A DNA stretch of 41,353 bases from Bacillota bacterium (GTDB taxonomy: Bacteria > Bacillota > Clostridia > Oscillospirales > Ruminococcaceae), in NCBI GenBank assembly GCA_029572815.1, contig JAKPUQ010000148.1, forward strand, positions 1 through 41,353, given 5' to 3'. The notes beneath the pieces are model-generated. The model saw only the letters and a program-made list of their open reading frames with translations. It made no database searches and had not been told where the DNA came from. The position numbers were made by a program, and so were the translations under genes. Positions 6,184-14,203 of the stretch are shown here, piece after piece. Position 1 is the stretch's first letter. The number at the start of each line of letters is the position of its first letter.

Positions 6184-7509
6184 ATGAAAGTACATTTTAT
6201 CGACAAATCAGAAGATACCTGTGTAATGTTCCTCTGTGAATCGCTCAAGTTCTACAATGTGAGCAAGGCGATAAAGCAGGTGGTCCAGGATATGCTTGAC
6301 GGCGTACCGAAATGTGAGATACTCGAGAAGTATAACATGAAGCCTGAAGCATATGATAATATATGTAAGATACTCAGCGAGGACGCTGTAGAAGATGTTA
6401 CGGGCGAAAAGGAAGACACACTGTTCAGACTTGTTCTCAACGTAACAAACAAGTGCAATCTTAACTGTAAGTATTGCTACGCCGACGGAGGAAACTATTC
6501 CTCATCGGAATGTCTTATGAGCAAAGAGACCGCCAAGAAGGCGATAGACCTGTTTTACAGCAGATACAAGGCGATCAAGGTAATACAGTTCTTCGGCGGA
6601 GAGCCGCTGCTGAACGAGCCTGTTATAAGATTTGCCTGTGAATATATAACCGAGCTTTATAACGAGGGAAAAATAGAGATGCTTCCCCAGTTCGGAACCA
6701 TATCCAACGGAACGATCTACTCCGACCAGCTTGCAGAGACCATCAGCAAGTACAACATCTCAATAACCTTCAGTATCGACGGACCTAAACCGATACATGA
6801 CGGCATGAGAGTATACAAGAACGGATCGGGATCCTTCGGAAGGATACTCAATAATATCGAAAAATATAATCAGTTCTCCGTATCCCCTGCGTCAGCAGAG
6901 GTCACCTACAACGCAAGACATACGGAAAACAATTATTCAGTTATAGATACCATAAAATACCTGAAGGATGAGCTCAGTATCCCCAATGTTCATATCGTGC
7001 CCGTTTCGGGAGATGACAGCGTGGATTACAAGCTCAAGAACAGAGATTCCTTCAACGATGCAGTTGATGAAGCGTTCAGAGAGAAATGCGAGAATGACAA
7101 GGATTACTCCTTTACATACCTCAGCAGGATCATCAAGTCGCTCAAGCTGCGCAAGTCAAACAAATATCTCTGTGAGGCGGGAATATCCAACTTCTCAGTA
7201 TCATGCAGGGGCGATGTTTATCCCTGTTTCATGTTCACTGATGTAGAGAAGTTCAGGATGGGCAACATCAATGATGAGGTCCCGGTTTTTGAAAATCCCG
7301 TTTTCAACGAGATGAGAACCAGATTCAAGAGCTTCAGCAAGTATAAATACGAAAAGTGCAAAAACTGCTTCAACAACAGAGTTTGCTCGGGATGTCTCGG
7401 TACCAATTACTTCAACAGCAATGATATCGATTATACTCCCGATGAAGAGTGCGAGATGCAGAAAAAGCTTACGGAAAAGGTGCTGATCAGGCTTTCGGAT
7501 ATGGTATAG
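6184..7509 (+). CDS. Radical SAM/SPASM peptide maturase
   Basis: 441 residues. Residues 1-80 form a small helical N-terminal region that may bind the leader. The radical-SAM core begins with CNLNCKYC (Cys 91, 95, 98), which binds the [4Fe-4S] cluster that cleaves S-adenosylmethionine; FFGGEPLL follows. A SPASM domain is seen at the C-terminus with Cys near 330, 341, 348 (GDVYPC), 392, 395, 401, 404 and 423, enough for two auxiliary clusters. The last paired motif is CSGC rather than the usual CxxxC. Enzymes of this class install thioether, C-C or epimer modifications in RiPP precursors. With Cys-containing cores next door, thioether formation (sacti- or ranthipeptide) is a reasonable guess, but epimerisation, as in YydG, is not excluded. 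The ribosome site before the ATG is weak, which fits low enzyme dose relative to precursor. Confidence 0.88.
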   Translation: MKVHFIDKSEDTCVMFLCESLKFYNVSKAIKQVVQDMLDGVPKCEILEKYNMKPEAYDNICKILSEDAVEDVTGEKEDTLFRLVLNVTNKCNLNCKYCYADGGNYSSSECLMSKETAKKAIDLFYSRYKAIKVIQFFGGEPLLNEPVIRFACEYITELYNEGKIEMLPQFGTISNGTIYSDQLAETISKYNISITFSIDGPKPIHDGMRVYKNGSGSFGRILNNIEKYNQFSVSPASAEVTYNARHTENNYSVIDTIKYLKDELSIPNVHIVPVSGDDSVDYKLKNRDSFNDAVDEAFREKCENDKDYSFTYLSRIIKSLKLRKSNKYLCEAGISNFSVSCRGDVYPCFMFTDVEKFRMGNINDEVPVFENPVFNEMRTRFKSFSKYKYEKCKNCFNNRVCSGCLGTNYFNSNDIDYTPDEECEMQKKLTEKVLIRLSDMV

Positions 7510-7529
7510 GATAAGTAAGGAGGACGACA

Positions 7530-8708
7530 ATGGGAATGCCATGTGTTGTAGATGATATCCGGCCCTATCTCCTTTACGAATACAAGAACAAGGAGAACAA
7601 GTTCGCTATCGGCAGCGTCAGCAGAGACCGTTTTATCGAGGTCGATGAGAGCAAGAAGAACACTGTGATGCAAGCCATAGACCTGATGGACGGAAATCAT
7701 TCATACGAAGAAATCGAAAATACTGTAAAGGCTGAAACGGGCGCTGTTATCGATGCAGAGAACCTGTATTCCGTACTGGAAAAGGCAGGGCTCCTTGCAG
7801 AGGAAGATAAAGCGGCACCCTCAAGAAGCGAATTTGAGACTCTTGGTCTGAAGCTGTTTGAAGCGAAGATAACAAAGCTCAGATCGTTTTTCAAGGCGCT
7901 GTCCCATCTGACGTTCCCAACAGCTCTGATAACAGCGGCAGCTATAGTATTCACAGTTGTATTCGGTATAGTAAACAGCAGATATGTCTCATCGATGAGC
8001 CTTCTGGGCTTTGAGGGGCATTATCTGAGAAATATAGTAACAATAGTCCTGATAATGGGCGCCAGCATAATGCTGCATGAGTTTGCCCATGGTATCGCGG
8101 CATCGAAATACGGGATAATACCACAAAAGATATCCGTATCGCTGTATTTGTATGTGAGCCCGATAGTCTATATCAAGCTCCCGGGACTTTACACCATAAA
8201 GCCAAGGGAAAGAATAAGCGTATGGCTCGCAGGAGTAACGGTTAATGCGCTGCTGCTGTGTACGGGATTTATCTCGGCGATATTGCTTTCGCAGCACGGC
8301 GGCTCGGAATTCATGATAAGCGCCATGAATTACCTGTGGTATGTGAACCTGGTATTCATAGTGGTCAACCTTTGTCCGCTGATGCCCCTTGACGGATATT
8401 TCGTCCTGGCGACTCTGCTGAAGATACCCAACCTCAGAAGCAGATCATTCGCCTCTATAAGAAACAGCATCAGAAACAAGAGCGTTCAGATGACACCCGG
8501 TCAGATGCTTTATTTCCTTCTCAGCGTTATCGCTATGGGATATATATTCCTCAAGGAGATATTTGCAATGGCTGAGATCTTCTCAAAGAACCTCGACAAC
8601 GGTATCGGCAGTGCATTCTGGAGCATAAAGCACTATCTGCTCCTTATCCTGCTGATATTCATGATAAAGTTCGTAAGAGCAAAGAAACTCAGGAGGGAAA
8701 GCGTATGA
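7530..8708 (+). CDS. M50 (site-2-protease-like) membrane metalloprotease with PqqD-like N-terminus
   Basis: 392 residues. Residues 1-90 are soluble and look like a small PqqD-type winged-helix domain (FAIGSVSRDRFIEVDE, then DGNHSYEEIENTV), the fold that binds RiPP leaders. About six membrane segments follow. The zinc site is HEFAH at 183-187, and PLMPLDGY near residue 288 supplies the third ligand Asp. This is the S2P family, which cuts substrates in or near the membrane. YydH in the epipeptide cluster is of the same type and position. It probably removes the leader, perhaps near EAPA, and may handle the product at the membrane. AAGGAGG precedes the ATG, and the 3' end overlaps the ABC gene by four bases (ATGA). 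Confidence 0.85.
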   Translation: MGMPCVVDDIRPYLLYEYKNKENKFAIGSVSRDRFIEVDESKKNTVMQAIDLMDGNHSYEEIENTVKAETGAVIDAENLYSVLEKAGLLAEEDKAAPSRSEFETLGLKLFEAKITKLRSFFKALSHLTFPTALITAAAIVFTVVFGIVNSRYVSSMSLLGFEGHYLRNIVTIVLIMGASIMLHEFAHGIAASKYGIIPQKISVSLYLYVSPIVYIKLPGLYTIKPRERISVWLAGVTVNALLLCTGFISAILLSQHGGSEFMISAMNYLWYVNLVFIVVNLCPLMPLDGYFVLATLLKIPNLRSRSFASIRNSIRNKSVQMTPGQMLYFLLSVIAMGYIFLKEIFAMAEIFSKNLDNGIGSAFWSIKHYLLLILLIFMIKFVRAKKLRRESV

Positions 8709-9433
8709 ATAATATAATCGAAGTAAAAAATTTATGCAAGACCATAAACAAGACAGAAATAATCAATGACATAAGCTTTTCGGTGGCCAAGGGTGATATC
8801 CTTGGCTTCCTCGGCCCCAACGGCGCAGGCAAGAGCACCACTATCAAGATGATGCTCGGTCTCGTAAAGCCCACCAAGGGTAAGGTAGAGCTCTGCGGAT
8901 ACGATATCGTAAACTCAAGAGCAGAGGCACTTTCCAAGGTAGGCGCAATGGTAGAGGCTCCTGCGTTCTACGGCTACATGACAGGTTATCAGAACCTTGA
9001 GCTGTATGCGGATCTTTACGGCATCGACAAGGCAAGGATCGAGGAGGTCCTGGCACTTGTACACCTTACAGATGACAAGAACAAGAAGGTAAAGAAGTAT
9101 TCACTGGGAATGAAGCAGCGACTCGGTATCGCAAGAGCATTCCTCAATAAGCCTGAGATAATCATTCTCGACGAGCCTACCAACGGACTTGATCCTGTGG
9201 GTATCATCGAGATCAGACAGATAATCATGGCACTTGCCGAGAGCCAGAACGTGACATTCATCATATGCTCTCATATCCTCGGCGAGATCGCAGCAATGTG
9301 CAACAAGGTAATAATCATCAATAAAGGAAGGATAGTTTCCTACGGGCCCGTAAATGAGCTTGTGAGCGGAGCGGGCTGTAATACTCTTGAAGAGTACTAT
9401 ATCAAAGCGTTAGGGATTGATAAAATTGGTTAA
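8705..9433 (+). CDS. ABC transporter ATP-binding protein
   Basis: 242 residues, a single nucleotide-binding domain of the BcrA/NatA type. Walker A is GPNGAGKST, the signature YSLGMKQRLG, Walker B IIILDEPTNGLDP and the switch His is in CSHIL. It should pair with the two ABC-2 permeases that follow. In RiPP clusters such transporters export the product or confer self-immunity by pumping it from the membrane. It lacks the peptidase domain of bacteriocin exporters, which fits leader removal by the upstream M50 protein. It overlaps both neighbours, so it is translationally coupled. Confidence 0.92.
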   Translation: MNNIIEVKNLCKTINKTEIINDISFSVAKGDILGFLGPNGAGKSTTIKMMLGLVKPTKGKVELCGYDIVNSRAEALSKVGAMVEAPAFYGYMTGYQNLELYADLYGIDKARIEEVLALVHLTDDKNKKVKKYSLGMKQRLGIARAFLNKPEIIILDEPTNGLDPVGIIEIRQIIMALAESQNVTFIICSHILGEIAAMCNKVIIINKGRIVSYGPVNELVSGAGCNTLEEYYIKALGIDKIG

Positions 9434-10163
9434 ACTGTTAAAGATAGAATTCAGAAAAATGCATAATTCGGGGCTCTTCCTGGCAGGCTTTGCAGTAGTA
9501 ACTCTGATCTGCCTGGGAATATCAGCCATAGAGCTCAGCGCAAAGGGCTTTGGCATCAAGGAGTCGTCATACACCGACTTTATGATATACAATGCTACAT
9601 TTGTAGTGGTCAAGTTCTTTGCACCGCTTCTGATGGTGCTCCTTGCAGCTTCCGTATGGGGAAGCGAATATGCAAACGGCATGACAAAGACATTCATGCT
9701 CTGCAAATGTTCAAAGAGTCAGTTCTACATCAGCAAGAACATTTTCCTGCTGATAATGTGCGCAGTGATATCCGTTCTCTCATTTGGCGTACTCACAGCA
9801 GTGGGTATCATAAGAGACAGCGCCGGAAATACCGGTGCAGGCGATGTGTGGAACATGGCAAAGGTCTATATGCTCTCAGCAGCAGGACTTATCCCCATAA
9901 CCCTCATCACTGTTCTGGCGTCGATCTTCCTGGGTGATTTCCAGAAGAGCTTTGCCTGCGGACTTGTAGTGCTCCTGCTCTCAATAGCCTTTGACAGCGT
10001 CGGAGCAGGCTCTTATCTGTCACCTACACACTTCCTCAGCTGCAGCCCGCTCACATTCTATGGAACTGAAAAGCCCATATCCTATGCAGTGCTTGCAGCA
10101 TATATAGTAATCCTTTACCTTGTGGGACTGTTCTCATTCAGGAAAAAGGATATCTGGAGCTGA
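9417..10163 (+). CDS. ABC-2 type permease, first
   Basis: 248 residues with six predicted membrane segments and the usual opening IEFRKMHNSGLFLAGF. It starts with TTG inside the end of the ATPase gene (17-base overlap); another TTG at 9426 is possible, and no ATG fits. It forms the channel with the second permease, either as a heterodimer or as alternative partners. No substrate can be read from the sequence. Confidence 0.85.
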   Translation: MIKLVKLLKIEFRKMHNSGLFLAGFAVVTLICLGISAIELSAKGFGIKESSYTDFMIYNATFVVVKFFAPLLMVLLAASVWGSEYANGMTKTFMLCKCSKSQFYISKNIFLLIMCAVISVLSFGVLTAVGIIRDSAGNTGAGDVWNMAKVYMLSAAGLIPITLITVLASIFLGDFQKSFACGLVVLLLSIAFDSVGAGSYLSPTHFLSCSPLTFYGTEKPISYAVLAAYIVILYLVGLFSFRKKDIWS

Positions 10164-10189
10164 AAGCTTGAAAGAAAGGCGGTAATCCT

Positions 10190-10990
10190 ATGAATAAAAT
10201 AGTAAAAAACGAATTCAGAAAATTTTTCAAGGGCAAGATATTTATATTTGAGATCCTTCTCATCGTCGGACTTTGCCTTCTGGGAGTAACAGCATATAAA
10301 GACATGGTAGACATCACGGTAAACAACCTTCCCAAGGCTCAGACTTATTCAGAGGCTCTGAAGGACACCCTCAGAGATCTGGACGGAGCAGGCTTTGCCA
10401 AGCTCTTCCTGACCGACTTCATATATAAGAGCTACTTCTCATTCTTCTTGATCTTCATTGTTATCACAGCAGTAAACGTTTTCTCGGATGACAGAGAGAG
10501 CGGAAATATGAAGTTCACTATCCTTACAGGTGTTGAGAGAAATACCGTTATAATCGGCAAGCTTGTCTTCATGGTATGCTCTATCCTGCTGACAGTTCTC
10601 TTCAATCTTGTGCTCTCGCTGGTGGTAGGTACCATCTTCTTCGGAGCTCCTGCCTCGGCAGAGGGAGTCCTGGAGGTAGTAGGAATAACACTTCTTGCAG
10701 TTATCCCCGCATTTGCCATAACAGTATTCATAGCTCTTTTATCACAGATCAAGATAAGCTCAAAGATCATCATGGCAGCAGGCATCGTGTTTACATTCAT
10801 CATGGGAGTTCTTGATACTCTCGCAGGTACAGCACGCTTCTCGCCCATCGGCTCGCTCTCAGTATTCTCTGAGAACGTTCCCGCCATAAATCATCAGCTT
10901 CTTACAGGCTGTGTAGTATCAGCAGTATATATAGCTGTGGGAGTCATAGCAATGGTGATCGTATCGTCAAAATATGAGTATTACGAATAA
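10190..10990 (+). CDS. ABC-2 type permease, second
   Basis: 266 residues with a cytoplasmic start (KNEFRKFFKGKIFIFE), six predicted membrane segments and a large extracellular loop between the first two. It ends the RiPP operon: a terminator follows 12 bases after the stop. The ribosome site AAAGGCGG lies before the ATG. The two permeases are related in plan but not close in sequence. Confidence 0.85.
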   Translation: MNKIVKNEFRKFFKGKIFIFEILLIVGLCLLGVTAYKDMVDITVNNLPKAQTYSEALKDTLRDLDGAGFAKLFLTDFIYKSYFSFFLIFIVITAVNVFSDDRESGNMKFTILTGVERNTVIIGKLVFMVCSILLTVLFNLVLSLVVGTIFFGAPASAEGVLEVVGITLLAVIPAFAITVFIALLSQIKISSKIIMAAGIVFTFIMGVLDTLAGTARFSPIGSLSVFSENVPAINHQLLTGCVVSAVYIAVGVIAMVIVSSKYEYYE

Positions 10991-11002
10991 TATAAAGCTC
11001 AG

Positions 11003-11035
11003 GGGAACTTCCGCAGGACGCGGAAGCTCCCTTTT
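11003..11035 (+). terminator. Terminator of the RiPP operon
   Basis: GGGAACTTCCGC (11003-11014) pairs with GCGGAAGCTCCC (11020-11031) with one mismatch, followed by TTTT. It lies directly after the second permease gene. Confidence 0.8.
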
Positions 11036-11078
11036 CGGATAGGTCATTGCCCGCGCAGATACCAAGGAGGCAGAGAAT

Positions 11079-11534
11079 ATGCAGATAATTGAAAACCAGA
11101 CCCTAATTTTTTACGACCTTCTGTCATACAGGACCAAGGTCTCTCTCGGGGAGCTCCCCGGTATGATAAAATACATCAGGGAAAATCTTGACGCTCTGGA
11201 TATAGCAGCAAACAACAGAATATTATTCACACTAACAGACGGCATGACCGACAGCGGAAAAATGGATACAGAGATACTTATACCCGTAGAGGACGAGATG
11301 GATAGCTGCAGCGAGTTCAGCTTCAAGCCTGAATTCAAACTGATAAATGCAGTATCCGTCCGCCATGAGGGCAGCCTTGCCCTGACGGAGGAGACTACCC
11401 AAAGGCTTATGGATTATATTGACGAAAAGGAGTATAATCCCGTAACGAAGCCCTATTACAGGATAATCCGCATGGAGTCCGATCAGGACTGTATCATAGA
11501 TATATACGTGGGGATAGAATACAATATCCTCTGA
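11079..11534 (+). CDS. GyrI-like / effector-binding domain protein
   Basis: 151 residues forming a stand-alone effector-binding domain of the kind found at the C-terminus of AraC- and MerR-type regulators. The marks are MDTEILIPVE, AVSVRHEGSLALTEET and a closing strand IYVGIEYNIL. There is no DNA-binding part. Such proteins bind small hydrophobic molecules or inhibit gyrase-like targets; here it could sequester or sense a compound, possibly the peptide made next door, but nothing in the sequence proves a link. AAGGAGG precedes the ATG. It lies after the RiPP terminator and ahead of its own terminator, and I see no clear promoter. Confidence 0.65.
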   Translation: MQIIENQTLIFYDLLSYRTKVSLGELPGMIKYIRENLDALDIAANNRILFTLTDGMTDSGKMDTEILIPVEDEMDSCSEFSFKPEFKLINAVSVRHEGSLALTEETTQRLMDYIDEKEYNPVTKPYYRIIRMESDQDCIIDIYVGIEYNIL

Positions 11535-11576
11535 TAACAAAGAAAGCCAGTTTCCAGTTATAATGCCATAACACAG

Positions 11577-11604
11577 AAAAGCCCTGCTGAAAAACAGGGC
11601 TTTT
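11577..11604 (+). terminator. Terminator after the GyrI-like gene
   Basis: AAAAGCCCTG (11577-11586) pairs perfectly with CAGGGCTTTT (11595-11604). It can act on either strand. Confidence 0.8.
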
Positions 11605-11698
11605 CGTGTTGCCGTAAAGCCGGCACTGTGACTTTTTGTACCTATACCGTTGATCCCCTCGCTGTTATGTTACGTACAGCAGCGCAGGGGCAAAAAAT

Positions 11699-11732
11699 AA
11701 CAGCAGCAGGCGAGAGGAGCACTGCTGCTGTT
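11699..11732 (-). terminator. Terminator after the tiny minus-strand ORF
   Basis: AACAGCAGCAG (11699-11709) pairs with CTGCTGCTGTT (11722-11732) around a 12-base loop. On the minus strand TTATTTTTTG continues after the stem, so it would end a transcript of about 250 bases that starts near 11942. It is weaker on the plus strand. Confidence 0.65.
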
Positions 11733-11745
11733 TTGTATTTTCTTA

Positions 11746-11774
11746 TTGACAAAATCAGGTAAAAATGATAAAAT
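11746..11774 (+). promoter_or_regulatory. Strong promoter leading toward the LytTR/kinase operon
   Basis: TTGACA (11746-11751), a 17-base spacer and TAAAAT (11769-11774), with TG at 11766-11767 as an extended -10. It is the only good plus-strand promoter before the response regulator at 12085. Its transcript runs about 300 bases first and is antisense to the tiny ORF at 11860-11901. Confidence 0.65.
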
Positions 11775-11859
11775 AATAATGTATTGCATTTTCTATTATT
11801 CATTCTATACTTTTATTGATTTTCTCTGAAAATCGGGTTTTGCGGCGTTTTGAGCTATC

Positions 11860-11901
11860 TTATCTTCTGCCGCCGAAGAGCCAGTCTAAAAAGTCTCCCA
11901 T
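11860..11901 (-). CDS. Tiny ORF encoding MGDFLDWLFGGRR
   Basis: A 13-residue reading frame too short for gene finders. It has a perfect AAGGAGG (11911-11917) nine bases before the ATG, its own extended -10 promoter at 11949-11977 and a terminator at 11699-11732. These three signals together are better than chance. The peptide is short and amphipathic, with an aromatic middle and an Arg-Arg end. No signal peptide or Cys is present. It could be an expressed micro-peptide, a leader peptide, or a small RNA that happens to carry a ribosome site. Confidence 0.45.
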   Translation of the reverse strand: MGDFLDWLFGGRR

Positions 11902-11948
11902 GGTCTTTAACCTCCTTGTTTTTTGTTGTATCGTTCAACTGTGATCAT

Positions 11949-11977
11949 ATTATAACATCCATGATCAGAGCCAACAA
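11949..11977 (-). promoter_or_regulatory. Extended -10 promoter for the tiny ORF
   Basis: On the minus strand, TTGTTG (11972-11977), a 17-base spacer and TATAAT (11949-11954), with an upstream TG in the extended -10 position. It points toward the 13-residue ORF. Confidence 0.6.
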
Positions 11978-12084
11978 CAAAACTGGAGTAAACGGGCGTT
12001 TTTTCAGAGTGAATGAACATCAGCACAGACACACCGATTAATCTGAAAGGAGAAATATGGCGATATAGCTGTATTTATAAGGGT

Positions 12085-12786
12085 ATGAAGATTGCTATCT
12101 GCGACGATAAGCTTCCGCTTCACAAGGAGCTTAAGAAACATCTTGACGACTACGCACAGGAACACAGACTTGTTTTTGACTACTATGACTTTACCTCAGG
12201 CCACGATCTGCTTGCAAGCAATTTTAAATTCGACCTGATATTCATGGATTTCCAGATGGATGATCTGGACGGCATCGAAACTTCGAGAAGACTCAGGGGA
12301 AAGAAGATCGATGTACCCATAGTCTTTCTGACCAGCTATGCAAATGTGGTATTTGACGCATTCGAGGTCAATGCCTACAGGTTCCTCGTAAAGCCTGTGA
12401 ACAGGGAAAAGCTGGAGGCTGCTCTCAACAGCTTTATCCATGAGCTTGACGATGACAACTATATCCTCCTGAAGCTTGAGGATATGAACAAGCGCATAAA
12501 TATCAACGATATCATATATGTTGAGGCATCGGGAAAGCACTGCTATATACGCGATAAGGAGGCGAGCAGCCTCTACAAGGGCACCCTTGCCGAGATAGAA
12601 GCCATGCTTCCCGAGGATTTGTTCTTCAGGTCTCACAGAGCCTATCTTGTGGGACTCAGGCATATAGTCTCACACGATTCCGCAAATATACTGTTTGACA
12701 ATAATGAACGCGTGATCATAAGCAAGAACAAGCTGACTGCGTTCAAAAAAGCGTTTACAGATTATATCAAACGCTCAGGTATTTAA
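12085..12786 (+). CDS. LytTR-family response regulator (AgrA-like)
   Basis: 233 residues. The receiver domain has Asp7-Asp8, the phosphorylation site Asp55 (LIFMDF), the Thr/Ser switch in VFLTSYAN and Lys in FLVKPV. A LytTR DNA-binding domain follows from about residue 130 (IIYVEASGKHCYI, then FFRSHRAYLVGL). Regulators of this type bind paired direct repeats upstream of peptide-system promoters. Start choice: MKIAICDD at 12085 is the family start, but the good AAAGGAG at 12046-12052 instead serves an ATG at 12057 that reads only three codons and stops. The kinase gene begins 13 bases after the stop. The most likely target in the window is the RiPP promoter with its direct repeat. Confidence 0.88.
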   Translation: MKIAICDDKLPLHKELKKHLDDYAQEHRLVFDYYDFTSGHDLLASNFKFDLIFMDFQMDDLDGIETSRRLRGKKIDVPIVFLTSYANVVFDAFEVNAYRFLVKPVNREKLEAALNSFIHELDDDNYILLKLEDMNKRININDIIYVEASGKHCYIRDKEASSLYKGTLAEIEAMLPEDLFFRSHRAYLVGLRHIVSHDSANILFDNNERVIISKNKLTAFKKAFTDYIKRSGI

Positions 12787-12799
12787 CGGGTAGAGCTCT

Positions 12800-14086
12800 A
12801 TGATAATACTGACTGTCATTTCGGGGATCTATCTTGGAGCTGCCATTATGGAGGTCATAAGAGCAACAACAGGTGAAAAGCGGAAAATGCCTTTTCTGCT
12901 GTCGCTTGTGATACTCCTGATACCTGCATTGTCTCCGCTTCTGATGGACGTTGAGGCGCTTCATGAGTTCTTTATACTAAGGCTGATACTGCTTATACTG
13001 AGCATATTCTCGAAATTCATCGCCTTTTCCATTATTTTCCGCAGGATAAAGTTGAATATCCTGTATATATGCCTTATGTCGCTTATAACCAGCCAGATGT
13101 ACGCCACTCTGCTGTCACGGTTCCTCCCTGCGGGCCATGTCCTTGATATAGCGGCAATGCTGACTGAGGGAACAGCGCTCCTGATAATACTGTTTATCAT
13201 CAGAAAGCGTGAGCTTGAGCTCACCTTACAGCAGGAGCTGAAGGCGATTGCAAAATACCAGTATGTCATGGTCATCATACTGGCTTACATCATAAATATA
13301 TTTGTGTGGGCTTCTCTTTCCGAGGAGCACCACAGGATAGCAGAGTTCCTGCTGATGCCTACACTGGTGGGCTTTACCATAGTGCTTATCTCGGTAATAA
13401 GCACTACAGCCGCTGCTTCAAAGCAGAAAATGGTGTCGGAGCTCCTTGCGGACCAGATCGAAAAGCAGACTGAATACTACGATAATATCAAGCAGATCTA
13501 TTCAGAGTTCAGAAGCTTCAGACATGATTTCAAGAACCACCTTCTCTGTATAAGAAGCCTTCTCGCTGAGAACGAGACCGAAAAGGCAACTGATTATATC
13601 AGCGATATCGAGGGAGTTCTTGAGAGGGAAAAGCAGGATTTCGATACGGGCAATATCATCGTCGACTCGCTTCTCAGTGACAAGAAGGCAAAGGCGCTAA
13701 GAAGCGGCACAAGGATAGAATTCACAGGCTTTGTGCCCACAATGGGACTGAGCAATGTGGACGCCTGTATCATATTCTCCAATGCCATAGATAACGCCAT
13801 AGAGGCGTGCGCAAAGGATCAGAGCGGACAGGATAAGGTGATATCCATAAAGTCGGATTTCAAAAAGGGCTATTATTTTCTGACAATATCCAATCCAGTA
13901 TTTGAAAGCGTAAACTTCAAGGGCAAGAACCAGCTTGTCACCTCAAAGGAGAACAAGACTCTCCACGGACTGGGTGTGCCAAATATCATCAGGGCGGTAC
14001 ACAAGTATGAGGGAACTGTTGACATCTCGGCTGAGGATAACAGATTTACCCTTGAGATCGTCATGCATCTTAAAAAAGAACAATGA
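12800..14086 (+). CDS. GHKL sensor histidine kinase (AgrC-like)
   Basis: 428 residues. About six membrane helices occupy residues 1-205, followed by the dimerisation helix with the phospho-His at 242 (FRHDFKNHL) and a GHKL ATPase domain (N box with Asn328 and Asn332; G box GLGVPNI near 390). The polytopic sensor is like AgrC and other peptide-pheromone receptors. No agrB or agrD is present in the window, so the ligand is not visible; the mature RiPP is an obvious candidate. It is co-transcribed with the response regulator. Confidence 0.88.
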   Translation: MIILTVISGIYLGAAIMEVIRATTGEKRKMPFLLSLVILLIPALSPLLMDVEALHEFFILRLILLILSIFSKFIAFSIIFRRIKLNILYICLMSLITSQMYATLLSRFLPAGHVLDIAAMLTEGTALLIILFIIRKRELELTLQQELKAIAKYQYVMVIILAYIINIFVWASLSEEHHRIAEFLLMPTLVGFTIVLISVISTTAAASKQKMVSELLADQIEKQTEYYDNIKQIYSEFRSFRHDFKNHLLCIRSLLAENETEKATDYISDIEGVLEREKQDFDTGNIIVDSLLSDKKAKALRSGTRIEFTGFVPTMGLSNVDACIIFSNAIDNAIEACAKDQSGQDKVISIKSDFKKGYYFLTISNPVFESVNFKGKNQLVTSKENKTLHGLGVPNIIRAVHKYEGTVDISAEDNRFTLEIVMHLKKEQ

Positions 14087-14088
14087 AC

Positions 14089-14125
14089 AAACAGCTCCTG
14101 TTTCTGCAACGGGAGCTGTTTTTTT
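14089..14125 (+). terminator. Terminator of the two-component operon
   Basis: AAACAGCTCC (14089-14098) pairs with GGAGCTGTTT (14112-14121), followed by more T. It starts two bases after the kinase stop. Confidence 0.85.
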
Positions 14126-14144
14126 CGACTCTACGGAGCGTGGA

Positions 14145-14173
14145 TTGACGTGCCGGCGGCTGTCGGGTATAAT
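14145..14173 (+). promoter_or_regulatory. Promoter of the XRE gene
   Basis: TTGACG (14145-14150), 17-base spacer and TATAAT (14168-14173). The start point is about 25 bases before the ATG at 14204. Confidence 0.75.
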
Positions 14174-14203
14174 AATATCATCAGATCAGAACGAGGTGAT
14201 AAT

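Noticed and set aside
11860..11901. Type I toxin-antitoxin pair
   Set aside because: A 13-residue product is too short for known membrane toxins. The antisense layout is reported but the name is not justified.
11079..14086. Complete agr quorum system
   Set aside because: No AgrB protease and no AgrD-like precursor are encoded in the window.
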